From: Physcomitrium patens
Lineage: Eukaryota > Streptophyta > Bryopsida > Funariales > Funariaceae
Direction: 5' to 3'
DNA length: 64,000 nt
Assembly: GCF_000002425.4 (NCBI RefSeq)
Contig: NC_037266.1
Coordinates: 9,896,500 to 9,960,499 of the forward strand
Shown: piece after piece, positions 35,989 to 49,017 of the stretch
Numbering within the stretch: position 1 is the first letter of the stretch
Layout: every line of letters starts with the position of its first letter
Position numbers and translations under genes: made by a program
The notes under the pieces: model-generated
Databases searched by the model: none
What the model was told of the DNA's origin: nothing
The model's input: only the letters and a program-made list of their open reading frames with translations

Positions 35989-36030
35989 TGCATTTGGTGT
36001 GATAGCATAGGTCATTCAAGAAGGGAGTGT
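35989..36030 (+). mobile_element. Gag zinc knuckle of the family A element
   Basis: Reads CIWCDSIGHSRREC, a CX2CX4HX4C retroviral-type zinc knuckle, the nucleic-acid-binding motif of Gag nucleocapsid. Its spacing is exact despite decay of the region, and it supports the element call. Confidence 0.85.
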
Positions 36031-38089
36031 GAGGATTTTTCAGAGGCGCTACGTAAAAGAATTGTTTTTTTAAAGATGGTATGATACACTTAAAAGAGAG
36101 TGGAGAAAAATTAGAGACAAAATTTGGTAAAGGAAAAATGAAGATGTTTGTAGGAGATGCTTTTAAGGTGCATACAACTTCAAGCAATGAAGCATCAATA
36201 TTTTGGGTGGGGACAAATCCAAGCAAATGTTTAAGTATAAATCTTGAATATCTAGGAGAATCTAGTTTTTTATGGTTAAGTACAATGAATTATGCTGAAA
36301 AGGGAAATTTTACTGGAGATGATCTAAAACATGTTGGCAATAACATTCAACAAATTAGTGGGTGGGATGATCCAGTAGATAGATTATCAGTTCATGCTCA
36401 TATTGCAAAGAGTCAACATGAAACATTAATAGAAGAAAAATGAAGGAAAGACGAAAATCATGAAGGGCCATCAAAAAGAATCACAAGGGGAGATAAAATT
36501 CGACAATAGAAGAATCCTATGCATTAAGAGACAATAGAGAATATTTCTACAAAAAAGAGGGAGATTGTGAAAGAAAAAACAAAGGTTCTTGCTTATAAAT
36601 TACAATCTGATATTGAAGCTGCTATAGATTTGAAGAAAGTATTGAAGGAGCGGAATTTAAGTAGAAAGGTTGAATTTAAAATTGGTGAAATTCTAAGAAT
36701 TGCAAAATGAGAATTTCATGAAGTTATTATTGATACAATAAAAAAAAAATGGCAATCTATTGGTGATACTATGACATCAAATGCACAAGGTACAAAGGCA
36801 ATATGAAGCAATGAAGATGAAGAAATTGAAATGCAAATTGTTGGAGATGTTTCACGAGTCAAATTTACAAGAAAAGAAGATATGATTCAAGCTTCTAGTC
36901 ATTATTCTCAGAGTCATTGGACAAGGGCTACTACAGAAACTTTAGTAAAATTGGGAGATTTAAAAGAACCAATTGTAGCATTGACTGATCATGGTTCTGA
37001 AATAAATTTAATGTCAACAGAATTATATAAAAGGAGAAATTGGCCTATTGATATTGAGCATGGATAGATGATAAGAGCAGCAAATAATTCAAAGGGGGAT
37101 TTGTATGGACCTTGTCCAAATATCAAGGTGACAAAAAGAGATGTTATTCATGAACAAAATTTCTTTGTACAAGATATATCTACATATCCTATTATATTAG
37201 GACAACCATATATTACTGCCACACAAATGGAGACAAAAGTTATGGATGATGGATCAGCTTATGTAATGTTAAGAAGTTAAGACAGAAAGAGGACGGTGCA
37301 ATTTTTAACAGTTTGTGCAAATCATGGAAGAAATAGGGATAGTTTGAGGGAACATCCTTTGCCAAAGATACATAAAGAATTTGAAGATCTTGAAGACTCA
37401 AAGGATTTTTACTAGACGCCATTGTTAAGCCGGATTGCAATGGTAAAAAGAGTAAAGGCTTTCCGCCTAATAGAAAGGATGAAGATATTATAGGATTATC
37501 GCGAGACGGATATATTTTATTCAAAAACATAAATAATTTTAGTAAGATAGTTAAAAAAAAATGTTAAGAATATAGAACAGGGATTAAAAAAATGTAGAGT
37601 GATTGATGAAGATGAATACATATCAAAAATATTTGAAGAATCTTATTTTGGTGATACTATGAATGATTTACAAATATTATTGAATGGAGATTTTGAAAGA
37701 GATGATAAAGTAATAAATGTCCATTCTAAGCAATTTTATGATGGAATAAAAGAATATATAGATAGGTATGAAGTGAAGGTGAACACAAAATACAAGACTA
37801 TTACAAGAAAGGTTAAATCAGTGGCATTGCCACTACCATCGGATTTTGAAGAAAGGATTAAAGGGGCTTCTATGCAACCTAACTTAAGAGATCCAAGGAA
37901 AATAGGTCATGAATTCAAGGATAATTTGACGTTAGATGGTTTGAAAATTGGATGTGATAAATTTTTACAAGAGATGAGGAGAGATGTTTTAAAGAAATGT
38001 TTTCACGACATAGTAAAGCATTTGCATTTGAATCACATGAAATAGGGTGCATTGATCCGAGTATTATAGCACCTATGGTTATTTTTACA

Positions 38090-38700
38090 ATTCCGCATGA
38101 ACCATGGAATTTGAGGCCAATTCCAGTTCCAAAGGTCCATTTGCCAAAGCTAGTTGAATTACTCAATGAATAAATTAAGATGGAAATTTTAGAACCTTCT
38201 ATTGCACCATATTCCAATCGGTGGTTCAGAGTACCTAAGAAAAATGGAACATTGAGGTTTATTCAAGATATGCAACTGGTAAATAAAATAACTATTAGAA
38301 ACATAGGCTCAAGTTCAATTGCGGATGAGTTTGCAGAGGCATTTGTAGAGAGATCAATTTATTCTATGAGAGATCTTTACTCAAGATACGATCAATTTCA
38401 ATTGGCAATGTAAAGTAGAGATTTGACAACTATGAAGACACCATTGGGATTGATCAAAATGTGTACATTACCACAAAGGGCTACAAATTTTGTGGCACAC
38501 ATGATGAATGGAATGCATAAGATACTAAGAAATTTTATTCCAAGAATAACAATGCCTTTTCTAGATGATGTGCCAATTAAGGGATGTGAAGAAGAAAGAA
38601 TGAGACTTGGGATTCAAAGGGATGTAGGAAATTTGTCGCAGATCATATTGAAGATTGTGAGAAGATTTTGAAAAGATTGAAAGAAGTTCATTTAACCTTA
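38090..38700 (+). mobile_element. Reverse transcriptase region of the family A element (fossil)
   Basis: Contains 'RWFRVPKKNGTLRFIQD', 'TPLGLI' and, at 38558-38569, F-L-D-D followed by 'VPIKG'. The order and spacing match the RT palm motifs of Ty3/gypsy elements, with FLDD in place of the YLDD/YVDD common in plant families. The region is broken. Confidence 0.8.
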
Positions 38701-38989
38701 TCGAGGACAAAATCAATGTTTGGAGTAAAAGAAATTTTGGTGGTAGGACACATGTGTGGTTCATATGGATGTAAGCCAAGTATAGAAAAGATTGATATTA
38801 TTAAAAGAATGAAAAAATATACAAATATAATGGAGGTGAGAATATTTTTAGGAGCATATATTTTCTATTATATATGGATACCTCACTTTGTACATATAGC
38901 AGATCCATTGTATGAATTGTTAAGAAAGAATCAAAAATTTCAATGGAAAGAAGAACAACAGAAAGCTATGAAAAAATTGAAAGAACTTC

Positions 38990-39320
38990 TTTCTTCATCT
39001 CTAACTTTGAAGAAAGTAAATTATGAAGGTGGAAGGCCAGTGGTATTAATAGTTGATGCAAGTCCAATTGGAATAGGTTGGGCAGTTGGACAAGATGATG
39101 AACAAGGGAATAAATATGTAATAAGATTTGGAGCAAAGGTATTGAATTCTAGGCAAAGGACATATGCGAAAATCAAAAGAGAATTATGGGGTGTACTAAT
39201 ACCTATGAAAAATAAAAAAGAGTACTTGATTGGGGCATCAGTAGTTATAGAAATAGATTGTCTATCTTTATTAGGCATGATTACAAGTTGTTCAACTCCT
39301 GATATTGCTATGTTGAGGTA
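38990..39320 (+). mobile_element. RNase H region of the family A element (fossil)
   Basis: Contains 'VVLIVDASPIGIGWAVGQ', matching the D-A-S-x-x-G-x-G motif of gypsy RNase H, and a downstream 'RTYAKIKRELWGVL' block matching the YAxxERELLA-type motif. It lies after RT and before integrase, as expected. Confidence 0.8.
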
Positions 39321-39719
39321 GATAGCATATATCAAATCTATGAATCCAGAATTTAAACATATTACAATGAAAGAAAATTCAGTTGGAGATATGTTATCAA
39401 GAGCAAAGTATAATGATAAAGAAAAGATGATTGATTTAGAAGATGATGTGGATAAAATTTTTTATACCAATGCATTATCAAAAGAAAAGGGTATATGTTT
39501 TAATATACCATTAGAAAAAAATTTAAGAGATTTATATGAAAATGAATGGAAAGATGTTGGGGAGTATTTGATCACATTAAAGTGACAAAAAGGTTGGATG
39601 AATCAAGAATTTAAGAAAATCTGTAAGAAAGCCTATGGATATTTTTTACATGATGGATATTTATGGAAGCATCCAAAAAAGAGAGGAGAAGTACCATAAA
39701 GGGTGATATGTAGTTTAAA

Positions 39720-40470
39720 AGTTCAACAAAAGATTATTAAAGAATTTCATGAAAATTTATGGGCACGACATCGAGGTATTTGGACAACATTCACTAAGTT
39801 AAGAAAAAAATATTGGTAGAAAGGAATGTACAAAGACATAAAAAAATTTGTAAAAGCTTGTGAGACTTGCCAAGTATATTCAAATATTCGGCATCAAGAT
39901 GGATTACATCCAACATACCCTTTGGCTTTACATTACAAGTGGGTGGTGGATTTAGTAGCAATGCCTATGGGACTTGGACAAATGAAGTATTTGGTACTTA
40001 CACGAGAAGATTTATCAAATATGGTTGAAGGACGAGCATTAACAACAAAGGATATTAAAGGTGTATGTCGATTTCTATTAGAAGTAGTTATTTGTCGCTA
40101 TGGTTGTATTGAAAAATTACGGCAGATAGGGGTGAATTGAATGCAAAGAAAGTACGAGAATTCTTTAGTAGGATAGAAATTAAACTTTCTTTAACAACAA
40201 CATATACTCCAAAAGGTAATGGTAAAAGTGAGAGTGGGCATTCACCTATTGTTAAGGCATTAGTAAAGGCATGCAATGGCAAAGCACATGAATGGCCTAG
40301 ACTATTACTATTTGTACTATGGACAGATCGTACAACTCATAGTTCGGTAACAAGTTATATGCCTTCTGAATTAATATATGGTCAGAAACCAGTAATGCCA
40401 ATAGAAGATATAGTACCTATATGGGGTGTATTGCCTAAGAAGAATGATCTCAACAGTAGAACATATTCAT
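39720..40470 (+). mobile_element. Integrase region of the family A element (fossil)
   Basis: A zinc-finger-like part (H-x-n-H near 39750-39775 and 'CETCQVYS' near 39858-39881) is followed by the catalytic core, with 'WVVDLVAMPM' near 39940-39970 and later 'TTTYTPKGNGKSESGH', matching the region around the third catalytic acidic residue of integrases. A tail to about 40664 shows no chromodomain I can recognise. Confidence 0.75.
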
Positions 40471-40712
40471 TACAAGAACTTGATGGTACAGAATTGAAGG
40501 TACTCATAGCAGGCAAACGAATTAAGTTATTTAAACAAAGAGATGAAGGCATTTGTTTTGATGAAGAAAAAATTCCAATACAAGATATTGAGATTAGAAT
40601 AGAAGAGCATATTGAAGATCAAGAATTGTACAAAGATGAAGAACATTCTACATCAACATATTGAAGAACCGTTGGCGCATGCCAGAGGATGTATAGATTC
40701 AAGGGAGGTGGA

Positions 40713-41292
40713 CGTCATGATGTAACATGATTAATAGGTGAAAGAGTGTAGAGATTATTATAATTTTGGAGATCTTAGTTCAAAGTATTAGAACAAATTA
40801 TCTTAGAAATATATTTTATAGTCAAAGGAGTAGAAAAATTAAAAGGTACCAATGTTGTCTTTTAAAAAGATAACTTCTACTTACTTTGTAGTACCATAAG
40901 TAAGGAAAATCAAAGTAGATTGGAAAAATAAATGATATAGGTATCTTTAGAAGGAAGTTAAGAATAAATTCTAGAAAAAAGTTACTTAGAATAACTAGAT
41001 ATTGATACCCGAAGAGGGCCGGTTATGAACAAGGATCGAAATCAGACCTTGGGGCACAAAACTGAGTCTCGACGACGACTCTGGGGTTCTTATGGAGATC
41101 GGAGTATGAAGTTTGATAGCAGACTGAATAGGCTTTCTATGAGCATTGATTTTGGGTGATTTGGAGTTGATATGACTTTGTAAGAGCTTTGCAAAGTCAA
41201 GGAGAGATATTGGCTCTGGAAGATTGATATCAAGATTGGAAAAGGAGGCCGGCCAATACCCGAGCACATTTTTGATGTTATCGTCAATTTGG
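40713..41292 (+). mobile_element. 3' LTR of the family A element, truncated at its end
   Basis: Starts after the polypurine tract at 'cgtcatgatgtaacatg' and carries the 'gatacccgaagagggccgg' and 'gagctttgcaaagtcaag' landmarks. It stops near 'cgtcaatttggtaat', well before the telomere-like array. It shares with the 5' LTR the internal deletion that is absent from the 27.5 kb solo LTR, supporting the pair as ends of one insertion. Confidence 0.75.
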
Positions 41293-41899
41293 TAATATGT
41301 TCTGTTGTCCTCAAAAATTACATATAGCTATTATATAATTATGTCCAATTGGGCATATGATAAAGAAACAAAGAAGTCTTTTGATTGTTGTTGAGAAGGA
41401 AATTTTAGGAACTTAGAGTACACAAAGTGTTTGAGGCCTTGAATATCTCCAAGAATCAATTTATTAGGATTCAATAATAGCTTCTTCACTTGTTATAGTA
41501 ATCAAGGCCTAAGTGCAAGGTGTTATGCTTGTCTCTATTTATATACGTCATTGTTCTCTATTCTAAAGCTCATCTTCTCTTTCTTGTTGATCTAAAGTCA
41601 TCTTCACATTATATTTGGAGATATGATGAAGTTGTAGAAATTGAAGAACCAAAGATAATTTGTGCAAAGAAAGGAAGTATAAAATTTGAGACTATTGATA
41701 TGAATTGAATAGTAGGTATTAACAATCAAAAGTCAAATAGTTATGATATATTGGTAGTTCATTGGAAAAGAGGTTGGTTACAAACGTGAAGCAGAGATTA
41801 TAAATCTTTCATATACATCCATTATATATTATTTCAAATTTAGTATTTATTTTTATTTATTTTTATCTACTTTATTAATCTATATAAGTATCATTAATA
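41293..41899. other. Unclassified segment between the A and B elements
   Basis: About 600 bp of slightly higher complexity. It includes a 62-codon ORF (41520-41708) with no recognised family. I see no LTR landmarks. It may be unique host sequence at which both elements ended up adjacent. Confidence 0.4.
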
Positions 41900-42466
41900 T
41901 TTATAATATTTACTTTTATTTAGACTAATTTCATTATTTTTTAGCTTCAAATGATTAGGTAGAGATAGATAAAAGTAGATTAATTTCATAATATCTTTTA
42001 GACTAACTTCTTAGAAACTTCATAGATACAATTTTGACTTTATATGTATTTATGGTTGAATTTTAGCTTAAAAACTTAGTCAATAAGTTAGCCATGTGTC
42101 ACATGTGTAGATAGCTTGTAGAATAAGCTAACTATGTAGTACATACATAAAAACTTGCCTTACAAGTTAAGACATGTGGCTTACAAAGTCAATACATGTT
42201 GGAGGTCTTATAGAACATCGCCACATAACTCTTAGGTAGATGGTATATATAGAGATAAGAGTGAAGCCTTCTTCACTCTTGTCAACTTGTTACTCTAATC
42301 TAGATTTAAGAGCCTTTAATTTTTTCATCTTTTGGTAATAGTCATTCTAGTTTCTTTTTAATATATATATTTTTTTATTTTTATTTTGTTATATTTCTTT
42401 GAAACAAGTCTCATTTGATTATTTTTTTCATTAAGTTCTTATCCTTGACAGATTGATAAGAGTGCA
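41900..42466 (+). mobile_element. 5' LTR of the family B element
   Basis: Contains the family blocks 'aagttagccatgtgtcacatg', 'aacttgccttacaagttaag', 'tatagaacatcgccacataactc', 'aggtagatggtatatatagag' (TATA-like) and 'gtgcatttaca' at the end. The next bases, 'atattagagctttgtc', resemble TGGTATCAGAGC followed by TTTGTC, the primer-binding site for initiator Met-tRNA. The left edge is uncertain by some tens of bases. Confidence 0.75.
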
Positions 42467-44345
42467 TTTACAATATTAGAGCTTTGTCTTTTTTAATTAA
42501 GAATGGATTATCTTTTTTTCTTGATAATACATAAATATATTAGGAGTTGCACATTATTTTTTTTTTGTAAATTGATATTGTCTTCAATATTTTCTTTAAC
42601 TTCAAGTCCTCTTTTCTATTTGTCTTGAGCAATATTAGACATCTTCTCTTCTCTAAGTATTATCATAGCAAAGCTTCTTGAAATAAAAAGTAAATTAGCA
42701 CAAATGTAAGAATAATTGACAAAGTTAATGCTTACAATACATCAACTCAATTTACCACTACAAGTAGCAACAAGAATGGTAAGAAGCAAAGATATAGAAA
42801 TGATTGGAATTACTTTAATATCCACACTAAATCATGTCTCTTTTCCTATGGTAAAATAACTTCTCAATATTAAAAAACAAAAGATTGCAAGAGATTCAAG
42901 TTTCAAAGATTTATCAAACAAATAAAATTTGTGATTAAATTTCAATTCCAAAGCTATCCAATTCTAGAATCACAAGTTAGATTCATTGATACACTTCTTT
43001 CAAGTTTAGTATTATCATAATTTTTACCTTTTTTTGAATGATGAGATCCAATATTGGATAATTAGAAGGCTTTTTTGGCAAAATTTTGATCCATATATAG
43101 AGACATGATGTAATTTTTATTGCAATCAATAAGATCTTTATTTTACAATAAGATAATTGATTAATAACATTATATGCTTTATAATTTTGGCAACTTATAA
43201 CTGGTATTAAGTAGAATGATTTTGCACTTGTTAGCCAATTTTTTTATGGATTATAATATGAGATAAAAAAAATTGATGCTCAATTTATATGATTCTCAAA
43301 TATTGAGTTAAGTAATTGACTTTGCTATAAAATGTAATAATTTACTTTTTAAATTTTGATCTAAGAATCACATAAATGGACTTTAATATTATTATAATTA
43401 AATGAAAATACCAACATCTTCTCAACACATATATTTAGAAGTAGAAGATATGCAAATTATTGCAGTACATTTCAAACCTCTTATTGAGTAAAAAAATACT
43501 TATTGTTATTAGGAAGGGATTGTATTTGTATTATAGAGAACTTAAGTACATTGCTCAATATTATTTAAAAAAAGTGACACAACCATAAATGAAGAGTACA
43601 ATTATCAAAGATAATAGTATGTTAGAAAACAAGTTTGTTCAACTATAATCAGAACCATGCAGTTGAAACCTTATACAACACCTAATGAAGGTTCTATTTT
43701 TTCTTCAAAATCCTCTTTTTTTTATAATAAATATTATTTTATAACCTGAACATCACAAATCCTTTTCTTTGTTAGATTCAAGAACTTCAACATATTTTTT
43801 AGATGAAGAATTTGCTAAAAGATTTAATATACTTTTAATTAAAAAAAATCAAATTTGTTCATATAAAAATCATAGATAGTCGTCTATTATTTTCATGTAA
43901 TGTTATTTATAAAATCTTTCCTATAGAACTAATAACTAATAGTTATAGTAGCTTTATAATATTTAATATCATTAGATATCTTTCAAATCCAATCATTTTA
44001 GATTTATCATGGCTAGAAAAATATTACACTAAAATAGATTGAATTTCTTGTAGTCTTGGATTTTTTGAAAGTATAAGAATGTAGTTAATTAAGTAAAAAG
44101 TCATAATTCTAGTACAACTATACTTATATTTGTAGATGCAAGAGCTTTCTTGTATGCTACAAAAGAAGGATTACCTAATGTCATTTATATCGCATTTTTT
44201 TCTAATGGTGGAAAGACTTCAAGTGGCATTTCAAGCCAATATCAAGATTTTTAAGATACATTTGAGAAGAAAAATATAGATATTATTTCAAAATATCATC
44301 TCTATGACTGCTCAATTGACCTTCAAGAAGGACCTTAACTATCAT

Positions 44346-45738
44346 TGTCGTATTATGCAAAGCCTTGCTTAAAATTGCATCAAGCACCTAGTTGTGGAAG
44401 ATAGAAGGAGTATTGCAACAACAGGATTTTAATTCTAATAGATTCTAAAACAACTCCAATTAAAACTTAAAAATGCTAATCAATCTTTAATCAATCCAAA
44501 GAAACTTCAAAGAAATTATAAAAGAAGCATGAAGAAATCTTAAAGAAATTCAAAAGAAGTATTAAAATAAAATTCAAAAGAAGTATTAATCAAATTTAAT
44601 TTAGATTCTAGTTAAAATTTTAATAGTCTTTATTTAATTCTAAATCAAATTCTAACTAAATCTCAAATAAATCCTAAATCCAAATCAAATCCTAATTAAA
44701 TTAACTTAACCTTGGAGCAATTTAGGACCTCAATATCTAACAATTGTACCATTAATCTTGCTTAAGATTTTACACACCTTTCAAAAACTAAGTTGAAAAC
44801 AAGCACATAAGATTTGAACAAGATCGAACTTATCAAATATAAGCTCAATCCTAAATTCTACTTAGATATTAGCCAGCATCCTACTTTAATCTAAATGTCA
44901 AACTTCTAGTGCCAATATCTTCTTTTTAAAATTTTGAATTACTTCCAAAATACACTTCAATTGTAGAAAATCAAGTCTATTATTGATACAAAAAATATAT
45001 TTTTAATCTAATCAAAAATTTACTAAAGATCTTAAAAATACTCATTGACCTTCAAATTCCAATTCTTAAGACCTTGACCTACAATAACCTTCATACACTT
45101 TGATCTAATTGTTTGATTGATTCTAAAATTTGCACACATACTAACAACTAAAATATCAATATATTTTCTAAAATTTACCTATACCCATATCACAAAATTC
45201 AAGAAATCTTCAATTTTTTAAATATAATTTTATTTTTTAAAATCTAATCCAACTAAGAATATCACTAACTTTGAAAATCTTCTAAAAATTGAATATTAAC
45301 TTAATTGACATAAAATCAAAGTTTAAGAATCTCTTTATTGATTTGATTTCAAATCCTATTCTTAGATCTACCAAAAAACTTCGAGATTGCCATAGATATG
45401 CAGTTTTGTACATTGGAATCTAATTTCAATCTAGGTTGATAATGGATCCTCTCTAGGTATCAATATTTGGTAATTTGAGGTAATTTTTATTTAAACCTAT
45501 TGATAATTCCTTTCTAAACATGTCTATATTAATTACTTATTTGATTTACTTCAATTTGAGGCATTTATGTTTCTATAAAGTAAATAGAAGTTTCTTCTTT
45601 AAAAGGTAATATTAAGACTAAACTTTTTATTACCTTCCTATCATTTATTTTTATTTTTTGTACTACATCTTCTTACGAGAATCTTCTATGATAACATCTT
45701 TATTTTTATTTTTTACCATATAGTTGTATTACTATACA
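44346..45738 (-). mobile_element. Solo LTR of family A inserted into the family B element (fossil)
   Basis: Minus-strand LTR from 'tgtcgtattatgcaaagcc' to 'gtattactataca', carrying 'gcatcaagcacctagttgtgg', a short CCTAAA-type array (about 44600-44710) and the 'aggtatcaatatt' block. It interrupts the RT region of the family B element, so it arrived later. Flanking bases resemble each other only in part, so the target-site duplication is unproven. Confidence 0.75.
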
Positions 45739-47099
45739 ATACCATTTGGATCAATTTATAGTTTATCAGAAAATAAGTTAACTCAACTTAAAGAATTTAT
45801 TGAAGAAAATCTGACCAAAAACTTCATATACTATTCTAAATCTCTAATATAAGCTCCAATTTTATTTATAAAGAAAAAAGATGGATCATTGCAGATATGT
45901 GTTGATTACAAATGATTCAACAAAATCACTATCAAGATATTGTTTGATATTTGGACTTCTTAATTAATAAAATTAAGCTAAGATCTATACAAAAATAGAT
46001 CTATGAAGAGCATATAATTTGGTATGCATCAAAAAAGAAGATTAATGAAATATTATGTTTTAAACTATATGTAGACATTTTTAATACAATATCATGCCTT
46101 TTGGACTTACAAATGTATCAACAGCTTTTCAACATCTAATAAATGATGTCTTCCAGGAGTTTTAAAATGACTTTGTTATTTGTTACTTAGATGACATCTT
46201 AATCTATTCTAAAAATATAAAAGAATATAAATTTCATATTTATCATGTGTTATAAAAACTAAGAGATGTAGAATTCTATACCAAGATAGAAAAGTATGTA
46301 TTCTATACTACTCAAATCGACTTCTTAAGATACATCATTTCAAATAATGAAGTTATGATAGATCCTAAGAAAGTTCAAACTATTATGGATCGAAAGATTT
46401 TAAAAACAATAAGAAATGTTCAATGCTTTTTGAGATTTTTTAACTATTATTGAATCTTTATTAAGGACTAATTTCAAGTTGCAATTCTACTTACAAGTTT
46501 GACTTGTAAAGACAAATTTTAATAGAATTAAGAAGCAAAAGTAGTATTTGGAGTTTTGAAGATAGCTTTTATTTTCGCACCAATCTTGTATCTTGTCAAC
46601 TTTTTTTAACTATTCTTTAAAAAAATAAATACATCAAATTTTATTTTAGGTACCATATTGTCACAAATAGGAATAGATAATAAACTTCAATCAATAGCTT
46701 TTCATTCAAAAATAGTACTATTATTATAAAGGTACTTTCAATCCATTCACTATTTGTACAAACTATAGGAATCTTGAATAATTTATGTCAACAAATATTT
46801 TGAATCATGGCCAAGCCCATTAAAGCATGTCTTTGTCAAGATTTGATTTCAAGATCACTTATCAATCCAAAAAATAATAAGATTTGTCAAATATTCTTTC
46901 TAGATATTTTTATCTTTTATCGAAAGAAAAATACATGTCTTTTGATCAACAAAGAATGATTCTCTTAAAATCAAAGTATTTTTATTTTTAAGCAATAAAA
47001 TCAACTTGATTATTGATTTAATTTTTGTCTAATAAATTCAATCAAGTATGTTCCCTAATTCTCTTATTCATGATATTAAGAATTTTTTTCTAAGTCTTA

Positions 47100-47900
47100 T
47101 GAAACTTACAAGTTCAAATTTAAGAACAACCTACTCTATTTTGAAGGACATCTATGTATTCTAGAAAGAAAAGCATGTTTACATGTTTTTCAAGCACATC
47201 ATGACTTTTTAGCAATCAAACATTTTGGATAGGATAAGATTTTAGAACTTATATCTAAAGATTTTTTGTAGCTACAAATATGGAAGGCAACAAAAGACTT
47301 TATTTAATCATGTAATGTTTGCTCAAGGTCAAAAATTCCTTGTTATCAACTCTATGGACTTCTCCAATTATTGCCTATATTCAAACAACTATGATCTTTT
47401 ATTTCTATGGATTTTATCATAGATATTTTAGTTTCAAATTTGTACAATTTTATATTTGTGATAGTAAATTGTTTTACTAAGATGGTATATTTTATATCAT
47501 ATACAAAATTTATTATAGGTGAAAAAATATTTAAGCTTTTTTTAAAAAATATCTATCATTATTATGGATTATCCACGGATATAATAACAAGTATGGAGAT
47601 TCAATTTGTATCAAGATTTTAAAGAATCTTTTTTAAGATTCTAAAGGTAGATATAAAATTATCTTTTATCTTTTATTCTTGAGCTAATAGACAGATAGAG
47701 CATATTAATTAAGTTTTGGAGTAGTATTTGAGGTATATTATTAAATACCAACAAGATAATTGGACGATTCTTTTTTCATTAATAGAATTTTTTTATAAAA
47801 ATACATGAGATTTTTCTACTCACTAAACATCTTTTTTTATTAATTATGATTATTATCTATGACTTGATGGTTTTATCTTTTAAAGAATTGATAATCTTAA
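47100..47900 (+). mobile_element. Integrase region of the family B element (fossil)
   Basis: Includes an H-x-n-H / C-x2-C-type zinc-finger area before about 47330, then the core beginning with 'SMDFIIDILVS', followed by 'VNCFTKMVYF' and 'YGLSTDI'. These match the chromovirus pattern (MDFI-x-LP-x-S, VDR-x-TKMAHF, HGLP-x-x-I). The same region is recognisable in the fragment at 62545-63080. Confidence 0.85.
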
Positions 47901-48165
47901 GACAAAAGATTTGACAAATCATTTGTCATAGCTACATGCAATAATAAAGGTGAAATTAAAAGAAGCTCAAGAATGACAAAAAATAAATGCAGATGCCTAT
48001 TACAAGAAACAACTACAATTCAATGTAGGTAATAGGATATGATTATTTTATTATAATATTAAGACTATTCATCCTTGTAACAAGTTAAACTATTGTAAGC
48101 TTAGGCCTTTTCTTATTTGTGAACAAATCAATTTAGTTGCTTATCAATTACATCTACTAGAATCA

Positions 48166-48400
48166 TTGAAGATCCATCTCATATTCCATGTATCTCTTCT
48201 TGAGCTATATAAGACAATGAATATACTAAGAAGGAAACATATTCCACCTCTTCTTATAGAAATAGACAATGATAAAGAATTTGAGATAGAAGAACTCTTA
48301 GATTCAAAGCATCACCATAATAGGTTGGAATATCTTATTCATTGGTGTAGATATGATATTAATAAATATACATAAAAGCCAATAAAGTATCTTGAAAATG
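48166..48400 (+). mobile_element. Chromodomain of the family B element (fossil)
   Basis: Reads 'KIHLIFHVSLLELY' (the linker before the chromodomain, usually HPVFHVSLLKPY), then 'FEIEELLDSKHHHNRLEYLI' and 'HWCRYDINKYT', matching the Y-x-V-E-x-I-L-D...YLVHWKGY...T pattern. Chromodomains of this kind are thought to direct integration to heterochromatin. Confidence 0.85.
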
Positions 48401-49017
48401 TAGCAAAGAAAGTAGAGGCTTTTCATCAATGACATCTATCAAAACCTAAATGAAGAATAGAAAATTTTTGCTATAAAAGAAATAGGATCAAGAAAAGATA
48501 ATATTTTACTTTCTATCCTTGTTTGTAGCTTCTTTATATATTGTGGCAGTAAGAAGATGGAGAACCAAAAACTAGCAAATTCAACTCAAGAGCTATCATT
48601 TGTTGACTTACCAAATAAGATATTTTGATTGTCTTAACCTTCAAGCTGACATAATCAAGATGAAGATTTTTAAGAACAACATATTTTTCTTCAAATAGAT
48701 GGCAAGTTATAATGTATTTAATATCACAACCTTGAAAGAGACTTTTGATGTTTGATGATTTTATTAGATGTAAGAATAATTCCTATTAATGTTCTATAAT
48801 TTTATTTGAAGGAAGTTATGAAGGCCTCAAAAAAATCAAATAATAGGCTAAACTTTCTACCTTGGTATGGAATACTATCAATAGCTAGGAGGACCTATCA
48901 ACCATTTTCAAAGAAAATAAAGATCAAAATATGTGACAAACTTAATTTATTGCATCTTAGAATTTTTCAACATATGATAACTATGCCTCATAGAACTTAT
49001 CTCTAAAAGAGAAGATA

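Larger units (their letters stand above)
33803..41292 (+). mobile_element. Ty3/gypsy family A element with internal region (broken fossil)
   Basis: Parts in order: truncated 5' LTR (33804-34956), gag (about 35047-36080) with a CCHC zinc knuckle, protease (near 36970), reverse transcriptase (about 38090-38700), RNase H (about 38990-39320), integrase (about 39720-40470), a polypurine tract (about 40699-40712, 'aagggaggtgga') and a truncated 3' LTR (40713-41292). Gene order PR-RT-RH-IN fits Ty3/gypsy. The RT has F-L-D-D at its active site and neighbouring motifs that, from memory, recall basidiomycete-type gypsy elements rather than usual plant clades. The overlapping LTR parts (about 228 bp) differ at about 13 positions. 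The copy is broken, with on the order of a dozen breaks. No chromodomain was seen. Confidence 0.85.
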
